Shown: positions 10,041 to 18,869 of the stretch, piece by piece
Layout: each line of letters begins with the position of its first letter
How positions within the stretch are numbered: position 1 is the stretch's first letter
NCBI GenBank assembly: GCA_903835235.1
Contig: CAILMF010000066.1
Span: 1 to 64,000 of the forward strand
Source: an uncultured Rhodospirillales bacterium
GTDB lineage: Bacteria; Pseudomonadota; Alphaproteobacteria; Acetobacterales; Acetobacteraceae
Reading direction: 5' to 3'
DNA length: 64,000 nt
Position numbers and translations under genes: made by a program
The notes under the pieces: generated by a model
The model's input: only the letters and a program-made list of their open reading frames with translations
Databases searched by the model: none
What the model was told of the DNA's origin: nothing

Positions 10041-12107
10041 ATGCGCTACCCATCGCGCCTGACCTGCGCCGCCGTGCTGGGCGCCGCCCTGCTCGGCCAG
10101 GGGGCGCTTGGCCAAGTGGCGCCCGAAGCCGCGCCCGACCTGGCCGGCTCGCCCCAGGCCGTGCCGGGCCCCTCGCCAGCCGCGCCCGACCAAGCCGCTC
10201 CCGTCGAGGAACGACCCGACCCGCCGGCGCTGGTCGGCCGCGTCGCCCGGCTGGACGGCAGCGGCCAGTACCGCCTGCCCGGCCAGGAAGGCTGGCAGCC
10301 GGCCGAGCTCAACTTCCCCGTCACCTCCGGCCACGCCATCTGGACCGGCCCCGGTGCCCGCGCCGCGCTGCAACTGGGCGGCCTGCGCCTGGCGCTGGAA
10401 AGCGAAACCCGCCTCGAATTCGCCCAGGCCGACGACACCGCGCTGCACCTGGTGCTGGCGCAGGGCAGCCTGTTCCTGGCGGTGCCGGCGGGCGGCCCGG
10501 CGCTGCCGATCCGCATCACCACGCCGCGGGGCGACGCCGTGCTGCCCGGCCCCGGGCAGATGCTGGTGCAGGCCGGCGCCGAGGACCGGCCGACCCGGGT
10601 GGCGCTGCTGGCCGGGCAGGGCCGGCTGGAGGCCGAGGGGCTGAAGCCGCTGCCGATTGCGGCCGGCCAGGCCCTGGCGCTGTCCGGCACCTCGCCCCCC
10701 ATGGTGGAGCGGGAGGCCGCCGGGCCGCCGACGGCGCTGGTGGCCTGGGCGCAGGGCCAGGAGCCCCGCGGCCCCCTGCCCGCCGCGGTCGCCGGCATGA
10801 CCGGCGCCGACGATCTCTCGCACCAGGGCGAATGGCGGCATTCCCCTGAGCATGGCGACCTGTGGGTGCCACCGGTGGCGCCGGGCTGGGCGCCCTATCG
10901 GCAGGGCCGCTGGGCGCATGTCGAGCCCTGGGGCTGGAGCTGGGTGGATGATGCGCCCTGGGGCTTCGCGCCCTTCCACTACGGGCGCTGGGTGGAATGG
11001 GATAACGGCTGGGCCTGGGCACCAGGCCAGGGCAACCCCGGCTATTGGCCGGTCTATGCGCCGGCGCTGGTCACCTTCTTCCCGGGGGTGCGGCCAGGGT
11101 GGCTCGGCTGGGCGCCGCTCAGGCCGTGGCAGGCCTATCAGCCGCCCTACTGGGTCTCGCTGCCCTGGTTCCGCCGGCTGAACCACGGCCATGTGCGGGA
11201 CTGGCAGGGCACCGAGGCCTGGTGGCGCGGGCATCGCTTCGCCCCGCCGCCCGGCAGTTTCCACGCCGCGGCCACCACGCTGGTCCCGGCGGGCCATTTC
11301 ACCGGCGGGCGGCCGGTGGCGCCCTTCGCGCAGCCCCATGCCGGGGTGGTGGCCGGGCCGGTGGTCTCGCGGCCGGGCCTGGCGCCGGCGCTGGCGGTTG
11401 GGTTGGGCGTCGCCGCGCTGGCTGCGCGCGGGGTGGGGGTGCCGCGCCCGCCCCTGCCGCCGGCGCTGGGGCCGCGCCCGGGGATGCCGATGGCCAGCCT
11501 GGGCGGCGCGCCCCAACACCTGGCGCCGACCTTGCGGGCGCCGCCTTCGGCCGGCAAGCCGCCACCGCTGGGAGGCGCGCCCGCGCCGCGATTTGGCGGT
11601 GGCGGCGGTGGTGGCGGGCCGCCGAGCGGCCATGCCATGGGCAAGCCCGGTGGCTGGGGCGGCCCTGTGCCAGGCGGCCCCGGCGGTGGGCATGTGCCCG
11701 GCAAGCCAGGCAGCCCGGGTGGCGGCCCAGGTGTCGGGCCACGGGGTGGGCCAGGAGGCGGTGGCTATGCGGCCGGCAAGCCCGGCGGCTGGGGAGGTCC
11801 GCCCAGCGGCGGCCACTTCTCAGCGCCGCCGCCCAGCCATTTCAGCAGCCCGCCGGCGCGGCCCTACAGCCCGCCGGCCCCGCGCTACAACCCGCCGGCC
11901 CAGGCCTACAACGCCCCCAACTATCGGGCGCCGCCGGCGCCGAGCTACCACGCGCCGCCCACGCAAAGCTTCCGGGCGCCGCCTGCGCCCAGCTATCACG
12001 CTCCGCCGGCGCCCAGCTTCCATGCGCCGCCGGCGCAAAGCTACCGGGCGCCCTCGGCCCCTTCGCATCACACGCCGTCCAGCCCTTCCCGCGGGCATCA
12101 CCGCTGA
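10041..12107 (+). CDS. Exported FecR/DUF6600-type protein with Pro/Gly-rich tail
   Basis: This 688-residue protein has a signal peptide (LTCAAVLGAALLGQGALGQ). Residues about 65-200 form a FecR-like beta domain (VGRVARLDGSGQYRL onward). A tryptophan-rich block at about 275-385 contains the W-x-x-GRW type repeats (YRQGRWAHVEPWGWSW, HYGRWVEWDNGWAWAPG) typical of DUF6600 proteins. From about residue 500 the chain is low complexity: Gly-rich runs with KPGGWGG repeats, then APPAPSYHAPP-type Pro/His repeats to the end. No function is established for the family; an envelope or surface role is an inference from export and composition. The start has GGGGAAA seven bases upstream. Length may vary between strains because of the repeats. 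Confidence 0.8.
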   Translation: MRYPSRLTCAAVLGAALLGQGALGQVAPEAAPDLAGSPQAVPGPSPAAPDQAAPVEERPDPPALVGRVARLDGSGQYRLPGQEGWQPAELNFPVTSGHAIWTGPGARAALQLGGLRLALESETRLEFAQADDTALHLVLAQGSLFLAVPAGGPALPIRITTPRGDAVLPGPGQMLVQAGAEDRPTRVALLAGQGRLEAEGLKPLPIAAGQALALSGTSPPMVEREAAGPPTALVAWAQGQEPRGPLPAAVAGMTGADDLSHQGEWRHSPEHGDLWVPPVAPGWAPYRQGRWAHVEPWGWSWVDDAPWGFAPFHYGRWVEWDNGWAWAPGQGNPGYWPVYAPALVTFFPGVRPGWLGWAPLRPWQAYQPPYWVSLPWFRRLNHGHVRDWQGTEAWWRGHRFAPPPGSFHAAATTLVPAGHFTGGRPVAPFAQPHAGVVAGPVVSRPGLAPALAVGLGVAALAARGVGVPRPPLPPALGPRPGMPMASLGGAPQHLAPTLRAPPSAGKPPPLGGAPAPRFGGGGGGGGPPSGHAMGKPGGWGGPVPGGPGGGHVPGKPGSPGGGPGVGPRGGPGGGGYAAGKPGGWGGPPSGGHFSAPPPSHFSSPPARPYSPPAPRYNPPAQAYNAPNYRAPPAPSYHAPPTQSFRAPPAPSYHAPPAPSFHAPPAQSYRAPSAPSHHTPSSPSRGHHR
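11811..12104 (+). repeat. Coding Pro-rich repeat tract
   Basis: The last 95 or so codons of the DUF6600-type gene encode imperfect repeats of the form SYHAPPAPSFxAPP, with period near ten residues. The DNA repeats are divergent copies, so expansion is not recent. Confidence 0.7.
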
Positions 12108-12256
12108 GGCGGCAGGCGGCCGGGTGCGGCTCCATGCCGTCGGCACGGGGCGTTGAGACCAAGCCGACAAATCCGGAAGTCCTGGCCGAGCCGGCGCCCG
12201 GCGTTTGAGGGCAGGAAGCTACTGAAACCGGCGGTCAAGGACCTTGGATGCCGGCC

Positions 12257-13210
12257 TCAGTCCAGCCGGATGTTGAGCGGCGCCGCCACGCGTTGCCAGC
12301 GGGCCAGGTCGGCGCGCAGGAAGGCACCGAAGGCGGCCGCGTCGGCGCCATTCTCCACCGCGCCCAGGCCCACCAGCCGGTCCTGCAGCGCCGGCGTCCG
12401 CATCGCCTGGCGGAAGGCGTCGCCGAGCCTGGCGATGGTGCCGGCGGGGGTGCCGGCCGGGGCCACCAGCCCGGTCCAGATGCTGGCCTCGAAGCCGGCC
12501 ACGCCCGCCTCCTCCAGCGTCGGCACCTGCGGCAGGGCGGCGAAGCGCGTGCGCGCGGCCACCGCCAGCAGCCGCAGGCCCTGGCCGGAAAAGCCCAGTA
12601 CCGAGCTGACATTGACGAACATCAGCGCCAACCGGCCGGCCAGCAGGTCGTTGAACGCCGCGGTGGCACCGCGATAGGGCACGTGCTCCAGCCGCAGCCC
12701 CTCGCGTGCCGCCAACTCCTCCATGATCAGATGCGTGTTGGTGCCGATGCCGGTGGAGCCATAGGCCAGCGGCACCGAAGCCGCGCGCGCCAGGGCCAAT
12801 GCCGCGCGGGCATCCGCCGCCGGCAGGCTGGGCGCGCCCAGCAGCACCACGGGGCTGTCCACCAGGTGCAGCACCGGTGCCAGCTCGGCCAGCGGGTCGT
12901 AGGGCATGTGACGGCCGATCGCGGCCGGAATGGTCATCTGCCCCGCGGTGGCCAGCAGCAGCGTGGTGCCATCCGGCGCGGCGCGGGCCACGGCCTCGCC
13001 ACCCAGCAGGCCGCCGGCGCCGGCGCGGTTTTCCACCACCACGGTCGCGCCCAGCAGCGGGCCAACGGCGGCGGCGAACAGCCGGCCCAGCACGTCCTGG
13101 CTGCCACCAGGCGCGAAGGGCACCACCAGCCGCAGCATGGCCGGCTGCCCCAAAGCGGGGGCAAGCGCGGGCGTGGCCAGCAGCGCGCCCAGCAGCGCCC
13201 GGCGCCGCAT
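12257..13210 (-). CDS. Tripartite tricarboxylate transporter receptor (Bug/TctC family)
   Basis: This 317-residue periplasmic solute receptor starts at the ATG at 13210, which gives a Tat/Sec-like signal (MRRRALLGALLATPALAPALG). Family hallmarks are RLVVPFAPGGSQDVLGR, VVVENRAGAGGLLGGEAVA and YGSTGIGTNTHL. It follows the lipoprotein gene on the same strand by four bases, implying co-transcription. No cognate membrane components are adjacent. The ligand is unknown. Confidence 0.92.
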   Translation of the reverse strand: MRRRALLGALLATPALAPALGQPAMLRLVVPFAPGGSQDVLGRLFAAAVGPLLGATVVVENRAGAGGLLGGEAVARAAPDGTTLLLATAGQMTIPAAIGRHMPYDPLAELAPVLHLVDSPVVLLGAPSLPAADARAALALARAASVPLAYGSTGIGTNTHLIMEELAAREGLRLEHVPYRGATAAFNDLLAGRLALMFVNVSSVLGFSGQGLRLLAVAARTRFAALPQVPTLEEAGVAGFEASIWTGLVAPAGTPAGTIARLGDAFRQAMRTPALQDRLVGLGAVENGADAAAFGAFLRADLARWQRVAAPLNIRLD

Positions 13211-13214
13211 GGCG

Positions 13215-13574
13215 CTACTGCGCGCGCATGCCGGTGTCGGCCAGTTCCACCCGCGTGGTGATGCAGCCATCCAGGTTGGGGAATTCGGCGGCGCGGCCGT
13301 TGACCCAGACCAGCCGCAGGTTGAACCGGCCATCACCCGGGCGCGGCAGGTTCATGGCGGCGCGCGGCGCCAGCTCGTTGCCCGCCAGCAGGTCCCGCCC
13401 CCAGGCGCCGGGGGCGCCGAGGTAGAGCTGCTCCACCGCCTGGCTGGAGGCGTTGGTGACCTGCACCGGCGCCTTGCTGCAGTCGCGGCGTTCCGCCTGT
13501 TGCGGGCGCTGCGGCCCGCTGGCGCAGGCGGCCAGCAGGGCAAGGGAAGCCAGGGCGGCAAGGCGAGGCATCAT
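13215..13574 (-). CDS. Small lipoprotein of unknown function
   Basis: This 119-residue protein has a lipoprotein signal (LAALASLALLAACASG, lipobox LAAC with Cys at residue 17). The mature part has two further cysteines (RDCSKAPVQV and DGCITTRVEL) that could form a disulfide, and a short beta-rich sequence. I do not recognise a named family. A Met-Met start (13574 or 13571) is possible. It lies directly before the Bug receptor gene, four bases apart, and downstream of the amidase gene after a gap holding three tandem hairpin repeats. Confidence 0.7.
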   Translation of the reverse strand: MMPRLAALASLALLAACASGPQRPQQAERRDCSKAPVQVTNASSQAVEQLYLGAPGAWGRDLLAGNELAPRAAMNLPRPGDGRFNLRLVWVNGRAAEFPNLDGCITTRVELADTGMRAQ

Positions 13575-13677
13575 CGGTGACGGCTCCCGGAAGCGGCGGC
13601 CGGGCGGTTCCGCCGGGCACGCCGTTTCGCAAAGGTTGAGGCGGGCGGAAGCTAGGCAAGCCGCCGCGCCGCTGCAA

Positions 13678-13744
13678 CCGCGATCGTCTGGGATCGACCT
13701 CCGCGATCCTCACGGATCGCCCCCGCGATCCCTCAGGGATCGAC
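13678..13744. repeat. Three tandem hairpin repeats
   Basis: Three units starting at 13678, 13701 and 13723 (spacing 23 and 22) each read CCGCGATC, a 5-6 base spacer, then GGATCG. Each is itself an inverted repeat. The third unit overlaps the amidase stop codon (13733-13735), so the array forms the 3' end of that transcript and may act in termination or stability. Confidence 0.7.
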
Positions 13745-15127
13745 GATCATCGCCGGCACGCCACCGGCCTCGATCGCCTCGCCCGCCGCCAAGGCCAGGT
13801 CCTCGCGGTAGCGGTTGCAGACGATCTGGACGCCGACCGGCACGCTGCCGACCAGCCCCGTCGTCACGGTCAGCCCCGCCAGCCCCAGCAGCGGCAGGCC
13901 GACCTGCGGCAACTGCGCCGCCATGATCTGCTTGAAGCGGTCGAAGCTGACGACGTCGTCATGGTCCGGGAAGGGCAGTTCGCCCGAAACCGGCATCAGC
14001 ACCACCGCATATTGGGCGAAGAACATCGTCCATTGCCGCAGCAGCGTGGCGCGCTTGGTCAGGCCGTCCTGGAAGGCGTGCAGGTCCGGCTCGGGGCACA
14101 GCCGCTGCATGAAGTCATACACCGTGCTGGCATCGGGGTCGGCTTCCCGGGCGAAGGCGGCATTGGCGCCGCGCCGCGTTTCCGCCAGCCACAGCATCGC
14201 CTGGATATCGGCGGATTCCTGCATCGGCGGGGTATTGGCAATCTCCTCCACCACCCAGCCGGCGGCCTGCAAACGCTTCCCGGCATCGCGCAGCGCGGCT
14301 TCCACCGCCGGCTGCACTGGCATGCCCTCGGGCGCGATGCAAAGTGCGGCGCGCTTCGGCACCTCAGGCCCCACCAGTGGCGCCGGCACCCACCAGGGGT
14401 CGCGCGCATCCGGCTGGGCCATGGCGTTGAAGGCCAGCCGCACATCGGCAATGGTCCGTGCCAGCGGGCCGGTCGTCGCCATCAGCTGGGCGCCGATGGC
14501 GCGTTCCGGCCCCGAGGAATTCCACGCGGGAATCCGCCCCAGCGTCGGGCGGATGCCGTGGATGCCGCAGGCATAGGCGGGGTAGCGGACCGAGCCGCCG
14601 ATATCCGTGCCATGGCCGATGGCGCCAATGCCCGCCACCGTGGCCGCCGCCGCGCCGCCGGAGGAGCCGCCAGGCGTGATGGTCTTGTCGCGCGGGTTCA
14701 GCGTGGCGCCGTGCAGCCCATTACGGGTGAACCAGCGCAGGCTGAAGGCCGGCGTGTTGGTGCGGCCGATGACGATGGCGCCGGCCTTCTTCAGATTGGC
14801 GACAACCGGGTTGTCCTGCGTCGCCATCAACTCCGCCTGGATACGCAGGCCATTGGTGGTGGCCCAGCCGGCCATGTCGGCATTCACCTTCACGGTGATC
14901 GGCACGCCGGCCAGCGGCCCGGCATCCTCGCCACGGGCGATCGTCGCATCCACCGCGGCAGCGGCGGCCAGCGCCTGCTCCGGCATTTCCGCGATGACCG
15001 CGTTGATGCGCGGGTTCACCGCCGCCAGCCGGCCGAGCGCGGATTGCACCGCCTCGGTCGCCGAGACTTTTTTCGCGCGCACCTGGGCCGCCAGGTCGCT
15101 TGCTGAAAGTTGCCAGAGTTCGGTCAT
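13733..15127 (-). CDS. Amidase (amidase-signature family)
   Basis: This 464-residue enzyme hydrolyses an amide bond using the Ser-cisSer-Lys triad. The Lys is in PITVKVNADMAG (about residue 80), the cis-Ser in TPGGSSGGAAAATVAG (about 155) and the nucleophilic Ser in GTDIGGSVRYPA (about 178). It has no signal peptide and no GatB/GatC-like neighbours, so it is unlikely to be GatA of the tRNA amidotransferase; it resembles general amidases of catabolic loci. The gene lies downstream of the acyl-CoA dehydrogenase gene at 15251 on the same strand, 123 bases apart. Substrate unknown. Confidence 0.9.
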   Translation of the reverse strand: MTELWQLSASDLAAQVRAKKVSATEAVQSALGRLAAVNPRINAVIAEMPEQALAAAAAVDATIARGEDAGPLAGVPITVKVNADMAGWATTNGLRIQAELMATQDNPVVANLKKAGAIVIGRTNTPAFSLRWFTRNGLHGATLNPRDKTITPGGSSGGAAAATVAGIGAIGHGTDIGGSVRYPAYACGIHGIRPTLGRIPAWNSSGPERAIGAQLMATTGPLARTIADVRLAFNAMAQPDARDPWWVPAPLVGPEVPKRAALCIAPEGMPVQPAVEAALRDAGKRLQAAGWVVEEIANTPPMQESADIQAMLWLAETRRGANAAFAREADPDASTVYDFMQRLCPEPDLHAFQDGLTKRATLLRQWTMFFAQYAVVLMPVSGELPFPDHDDVVSFDRFKQIMAAQLPQVGLPLLGLAGLTVTTGLVGSVPVGVQIVCNRYREDLALAAGEAIEAGGVPAMIVDP

Positions 15128-15250
15128 GCGCGGACTGCCATGCGGTTTCTGGCCGCATGGTTCACCGCGCCGCGCGATGGGTCAACGCAGCCGGCGCGGC
15201 GTTTCCTGCCGGCTCAGCCCTGGGCTGGCGCCGAGGCGGGCAGCGAATGC

Positions 15251-16420
15251 CTAACCCGGCATCCCCAGCACGTTCTTGCTGAGGATGTTGCGCTGGATTT
15301 CGTTGGACCCGCCATAGATCGTCGCCGGCCGCGCCTGGATGAACTGGCCGGTGGCGTTGAGGTTGCGGTTGCCCTCCATCGGCTCCAGCAGGCCGGCATT
15401 CTCGCCGGCGATCTCCAGCATGCAGTCGGTGATTTTCTGGAAGAGCTCGGTCTGGATGACCTTCAGCATGGAGACATCCGGCCCCAGGCTTTCGCCGCGC
15501 TTCAGCTTGGCGACGAAGGTCTCGTACAGCGCCTTCAGGTCCTCGAATTCCAGCCGCAGTCGGGCATAGCTTTCCTGGAAGGTCGGGTCCTCCGCCACGT
15601 CCATGCGCTCGGCCAGCAGCTTCAGGCGGGACAGCGCGTAGCCGGACTGGCGCGGGGAGCCGAGGAAGATGCGCTCGAAGCTGAGCAGCGCCTTGGCCAT
15701 GTCCCAGCCCTTGTTGAGCTGGCCGACCAGGTTCTCCTTCGGGACACGCACGTTGTCGAAGAAGGTCTCGCAGAACTCGTCGTGGTATTCCAGGTTGATG
15801 ATCGGCCGCACGGTGATGCCCGGCGTCTTCATATCGACCAGCAGGAAGCTGATGCCTTCCTGCTTCTTCGCGTTCTTGTCGGTGCGAACCAGCAGGAAAA
15901 TCCAGTTGGCGTCCATGGCCAGCGTGGTCCAGATCTTCTGGCCATTCACCACATAGTGGTCGCCGTCCAGCACCGCCTCGGTGCGCAGCGCCGCCAGGTC
16001 GGAACCGGCATTGGGTTCGCTGTAGCCCTGGCACCAGATGTGCTCGCCGGTCAGGATCTTCGGCAGGAAGAACTGCTTTTGTGCCTCGGTGCCGTACTTG
16101 ATCACCAGCGGCCCGAGCATGACGATGCCGTGGTCGTTGGTGCGCGCCACGCCGTAGCGCTCATATTCCTCGGTCAGGATGATGATCTTGCTGGGCGAGA
16201 GACCCAGTCCGCCGAACTCCTGCGGCCAGCCGGGGCAGAGCCAGCCCAGCTCCGCCAGCTTGAAGTACCAGGGCTTGTTCTCGCTCCAGTGCAGGCGCTT
16301 CGGCGGGTTGCGCAGCTCCTCCGGGTAGTTCGCGTGCAGGAAGGCGCGCACCACGTGGCGGAACTGCTCGTCCTCCAGGCTGTCCAGTTCGGCCGGCGGC
16401 GGAATGCGGATGGCGTCCAT
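15251..16420 (-). CDS. Acyl-CoA dehydrogenase
   Basis: This 389-residue flavoprotein desaturates an acyl-CoA between C2 and C3. The N-terminal helical domain, the WCQGYSEPNAGSDLAALRT strand segment and the C-terminal ATIYGGSNEIQRNILSKNVLG motif place it in the FadE17/FadE26-like class used for steroids, terpenoids or branched acyl chains. It is the last gene of a tight minus-strand run: acyl-CoA dehydrogenase (17186), enoyl-CoA hydratase (16422), then this gene one base later. With the dehydrogenase at 17186 it may form a heteromer, as known for paired FadE proteins in actinobacteria (inference). Confidence 0.9.
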   Translation of the reverse strand: MDAIRIPPPAELDSLEDEQFRHVVRAFLHANYPEELRNPPKRLHWSENKPWYFKLAELGWLCPGWPQEFGGLGLSPSKIIILTEEYERYGVARTNDHGIVMLGPLVIKYGTEAQKQFFLPKILTGEHIWCQGYSEPNAGSDLAALRTEAVLDGDHYVVNGQKIWTTLAMDANWIFLLVRTDKNAKKQEGISFLLVDMKTPGITVRPIINLEYHDEFCETFFDNVRVPKENLVGQLNKGWDMAKALLSFERIFLGSPRQSGYALSRLKLLAERMDVAEDPTFQESYARLRLEFEDLKALYETFVAKLKRGESLGPDVSMLKVIQTELFQKITDCMLEIAGENAGLLEPMEGNRNLNATGQFIQARPATIYGGSNEIQRNILSKNVLGMPG

Positions 16421-16421
16421 C

Positions 16422-17189
16422 TCAGTTCCCCTTGAACACAGGTTGGCGCTTGCCGAGGAAAGCGGCGCGGCCCTCGGCGAAATCGGCGGTCAGGAACAGC
16501 GTGGACTGGAAGTGGCGTTCTTCCTCCAGCGCCCGATCGAAGCCCTCGCCCAGCAGCTGCTTGGTCAGCGCCATCGGTGCCGGCGCCTGGTCAGCCAGGA
16601 AGCGGGCCTTTTCCATCGCCAGCGCCAGCGCGCCGCCGTTCGGCGCCAGGTGGTCCACCAGGCCGATGCGCTCGGCCTCCGTCGCCTTCACCCGCGTGTG
16701 GTACAGGAACATCTGCCGCGCCTTGGCCTCGCCGATGCGGCGCGGCAGGGTGTGCGGCAGGCCCATATCGGCCATCAGCCCGATGCGGCCGAAGCCGGCA
16801 CCCATCTCTGCGTCCTCGGCGGCCACGATGGTGTCGCAGGCGCAGGCAAGCGACAGGCCGGCGCCGACGCAATAGCCCTCCACGGCGGCGACGATCGGCA
16901 GGCTGCCCAGCACCATCAGCCTGACAACCTGGTGCGAGAGGCGCATCCGCTCCCGCCCATCCAGCGCCGAGTTCACCTCCATGCCCGCGATGTCGCCGCC
17001 GGCGGAGAAATGCGCGCCCTTGCCCGCCAGCACCACGGCGCGGACGGATTTGTCGCGCTGCGCCTGGTCCAGCGCATCGATCATCGCCAGGCGGATCGGC
17101 ATGGCGAAGGCGTTGCGCCGCGTCGGGTGGTCCATGGTCAGGACCAGCACCGCGCCGTCGCGTTCGACGATAAGCCGGGGGTCGCTCAT
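16422..17189 (-). CDS. Enoyl-CoA hydratase/isomerase family protein
   Basis: This 255-residue crotonase-fold protein has an oxyanion-hole region (GAHFSAGGDIAGM) and EGYCVGAGLSLACACD. The two glutamates of classical hydratases are not conserved: Ser sits in GLSLA and Arg in FGRIG. The LMADMG segment keeps an Asp like PaaG-type isomerases, so a double-bond isomerase or a related reaction is more likely than simple hydration. Its start overlaps the stop of the upstream acyl-CoA dehydrogenase gene (ATGA), and the next dehydrogenase gene begins one base after its stop. Substrate unknown. Confidence 0.85.
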   Translation of the reverse strand: MSDPRLIVERDGAVLVLTMDHPTRRNAFAMPIRLAMIDALDQAQRDKSVRAVVLAGKGAHFSAGGDIAGMEVNSALDGRERMRLSHQVVRLMVLGSLPIVAAVEGYCVGAGLSLACACDTIVAAEDAEMGAGFGRIGLMADMGLPHTLPRRIGEAKARQMFLYHTRVKATEAERIGLVDHLAPNGGALALAMEKARFLADQAPAPMALTKQLLGEGFDRALEEERHFQSTLFLTADFAEGRAAFLGKRQPVFKGN

Positions 17190-18262
17190 GCGTCGGACTC
17201 CTCGGCGGGCGCGGTGGCGATGAAGCGGCGACGATGCAGGTTGGCGCTGCCGAACTGGTTGGACAGCACCATGGCCTTCCGCAGGTAGAGGCCGACATCA
17301 TACTGGTCGGTGTAGCCGATGCCGCCGGAAAGCTGCACGCATTGCCGGTTGATCAGCATCGCCGCCTCCGCCGCCCGCGTCTTGGCGCGAGAGATGGCGG
17401 CGCGGCGCGCATCGCCGGTGGCGCCGGCATCCACCACGGCGGCGGCCGATTCCAGGCTGGCGCGCAGCAGCGCCAACTGCATCTTCAGGTCGGCCGCACG
17501 GTGCTGCAACGCCTGGAAGGTGCCGATGATTTTGCCGAACTGCATCCGCGTCTTCAGGTAGTCCAGCGTCATGGCGAAGGCGCGCTCGGCGCCGCCCAAC
17601 AAGTAAAAGCCGGTGACCAGGGCGGCATCATCCAGCGCCTGCTCCAGCACCGCGCCGATGTCGTCCGCCAGCTTGCGGCCGGGCGCCGGGGCCAGGGTGC
17701 CGAGGTGGCCGCCATCATAGGTCTGCTCGGTGGTCAGGCTCGCACCCGCGGCGTCCTGCCAGTACAGCGCCAGCTTCCCGCCCTCCCGCACCGGCAGCAG
17801 GAAGGCGTCGGCGCCGGCTGCGAAGGGAATGAACCGGCGCGCGGCATCCCGGCCGCCCGGCACTTCCAGCGTATCGGCACGTTCCTGCCAGGCGGTCAGC
17901 ACCAGGCTCTCGCCGGACAGCACCCGGCCCAGCTCCGCCGGCGCCCCAGCCGCCGCCAGCAGCGTGGCCGAGAGGCTGGCGGGGATCAGCGGCTCCGGCG
18001 CCAGCGCGCCGCCGAGTTCCTCCGCCAGCGCGCCCATCTCACCCAGGCCGAGGCCGGCGCCGCCGGCCGCTTCCGGCACGCGCAGGCCGATCCAGCCGAG
18101 GTCCCCCATCTGGCGCAGCACCGCGGGGTCGAAGCCCGGCATCTGCATCCGCAGGTCGCGGATGCGCTTGCTGTCGCCGCCAACCGGCGCCACCGCGGCG
18201 GCGCTCTCGCGGACCATGCGGATGGAGTCCTGGCGGTCGCTGTCGTCCAGCGCTGCGCTCAT
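17186..18262 (-). CDS. Acyl-CoA dehydrogenase, catalytic Glu apparently replaced by Gln
   Basis: This 358-residue acyl-CoA dehydrogenase-fold protein shows GFDPAVLRQMGDLGWIGLRVPE, LDYLKTRMQFGKIIGTFQALQH (FAD-binding helix) and, near the C-terminus, LSGGIGYTDQYDVGLYLRKA. In most members of this class the last motif reads T-x-E-Y/H-D, with Glu as catalytic base; here it is Gln. It may be the non-catalytic subunit of a heteromer with the protein at 15251-16420. I chose the ATG at 18262 rather than an upstream in-frame start because GGGAGAA lies before it. Translationally coupled to the hydratase gene by a four-base overlap. Confidence 0.87.
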   Translation of the reverse strand: MSAALDDSDRQDSIRMVRESAAAVAPVGGDSKRIRDLRMQMPGFDPAVLRQMGDLGWIGLRVPEAAGGAGLGLGEMGALAEELGGALAPEPLIPASLSATLLAAAGAPAELGRVLSGESLVLTAWQERADTLEVPGGRDAARRFIPFAAGADAFLLPVREGGKLALYWQDAAGASLTTEQTYDGGHLGTLAPAPGRKLADDIGAVLEQALDDAALVTGFYLLGGAERAFAMTLDYLKTRMQFGKIIGTFQALQHRAADLKMQLALLRASLESAAAVVDAGATGDARRAAISRAKTRAAEAAMLINRQCVQLSGGIGYTDQYDVGLYLRKAMVLSNQFGSANLHRRRFIATAPAEESDA

Positions 18263-18284
18263 GGCGCGTTCTCCCGAGTGTATT

Positions 18285-18848
18285 TTATAACGGCAGCACC
18301 GCATCGCCGGGGCGGATCACGCCACCGCGCTCGATGCTGCAATTCAGGCCGGAGCGGTTGTACAGCGGCAGGAAGACCGGCATCGCCAACAGCTTTTCCA
18401 GGTATTTGCACGGGAAGTTCAGCCGACCGCCGCGCAGGATCACCTCCCCCACTTGGAAGCGCCTTCCGACCAGGTGGTTCAGCGGCACGCCTGATACCGT
18501 CAGGTTGCGCCTGTGCTGCGCCGGCGCCAGCAGCACCGGACCACCCTGCAAGGGCGGGTCGTTGCGGGCCAGCGCGTCCAGCGCCTCCTGCTCGATCAGG
18601 GTGATCTCGCGCACCTCCGGCTTGGCGGAATAGCTGCCGGTGCCCAGGAAGTAGCGGTCGCCCTCCAGCCCACGGCCGGCGACGCAGCGGCCTTCCGCCA
18701 GTTCCACCATGTCGGCGGAAGCGGCGGGGCAGACATGGATGTGAAGCAGGCTGCCGCGCCATCCCGTGACGCCGCCTGGCTGCGCCAAGGCAGCGCGGCC
18801 GGCGGGGTGGTCGAAGGCCGCGACCATGGTGGGCGGGGTGCTGTCCAT
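18285..18848 (-). CDS. MOSC-domain protein
   Basis: This 187-residue single-domain MOSC protein belongs to a family thought to carry activated sulfur or to act with molybdenum-cofactor enzymes. The conserved GRGLEGDRYFLGTGSYS block and the cysteine in LNFPCKYLEKL, the proposed persulfide site, are present. It lies between the CoA-transferase subunit B gene (21 bases upstream) and the acyl-CoA dehydrogenase gene (22 bases downstream) on the same strand, so it is probably part of that operon, although its biochemical link is unclear. Confidence 0.85.
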   Translation of the reverse strand: MDSTPPTMVAAFDHPAGRAALAQPGGVTGWRGSLLHIHVCPAASADMVELAEGRCVAGRGLEGDRYFLGTGSYSAKPEVREITLIEQEALDALARNDPPLQGGPVLLAPAQHRRNLTVSGVPLNHLVGRRFQVGEVILRGGRLNFPCKYLEKLLAMPVFLPLYNRSGLNCSIERGGVIRPGDAVLPL

Positions 18849-18869
18849 GGTCGCGTCCTCCGTTGGCGC

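Noticed and set aside
8394-11816. Very long open frame of 1140 codons on the minus strand
   Set aside because: It lies antisense to icd and the DUF6600-type gene, both clearly coding on the plus strand. Its composition (Arg, Gln, Gly, His-rich) is that of a GC-rich shadow frame.
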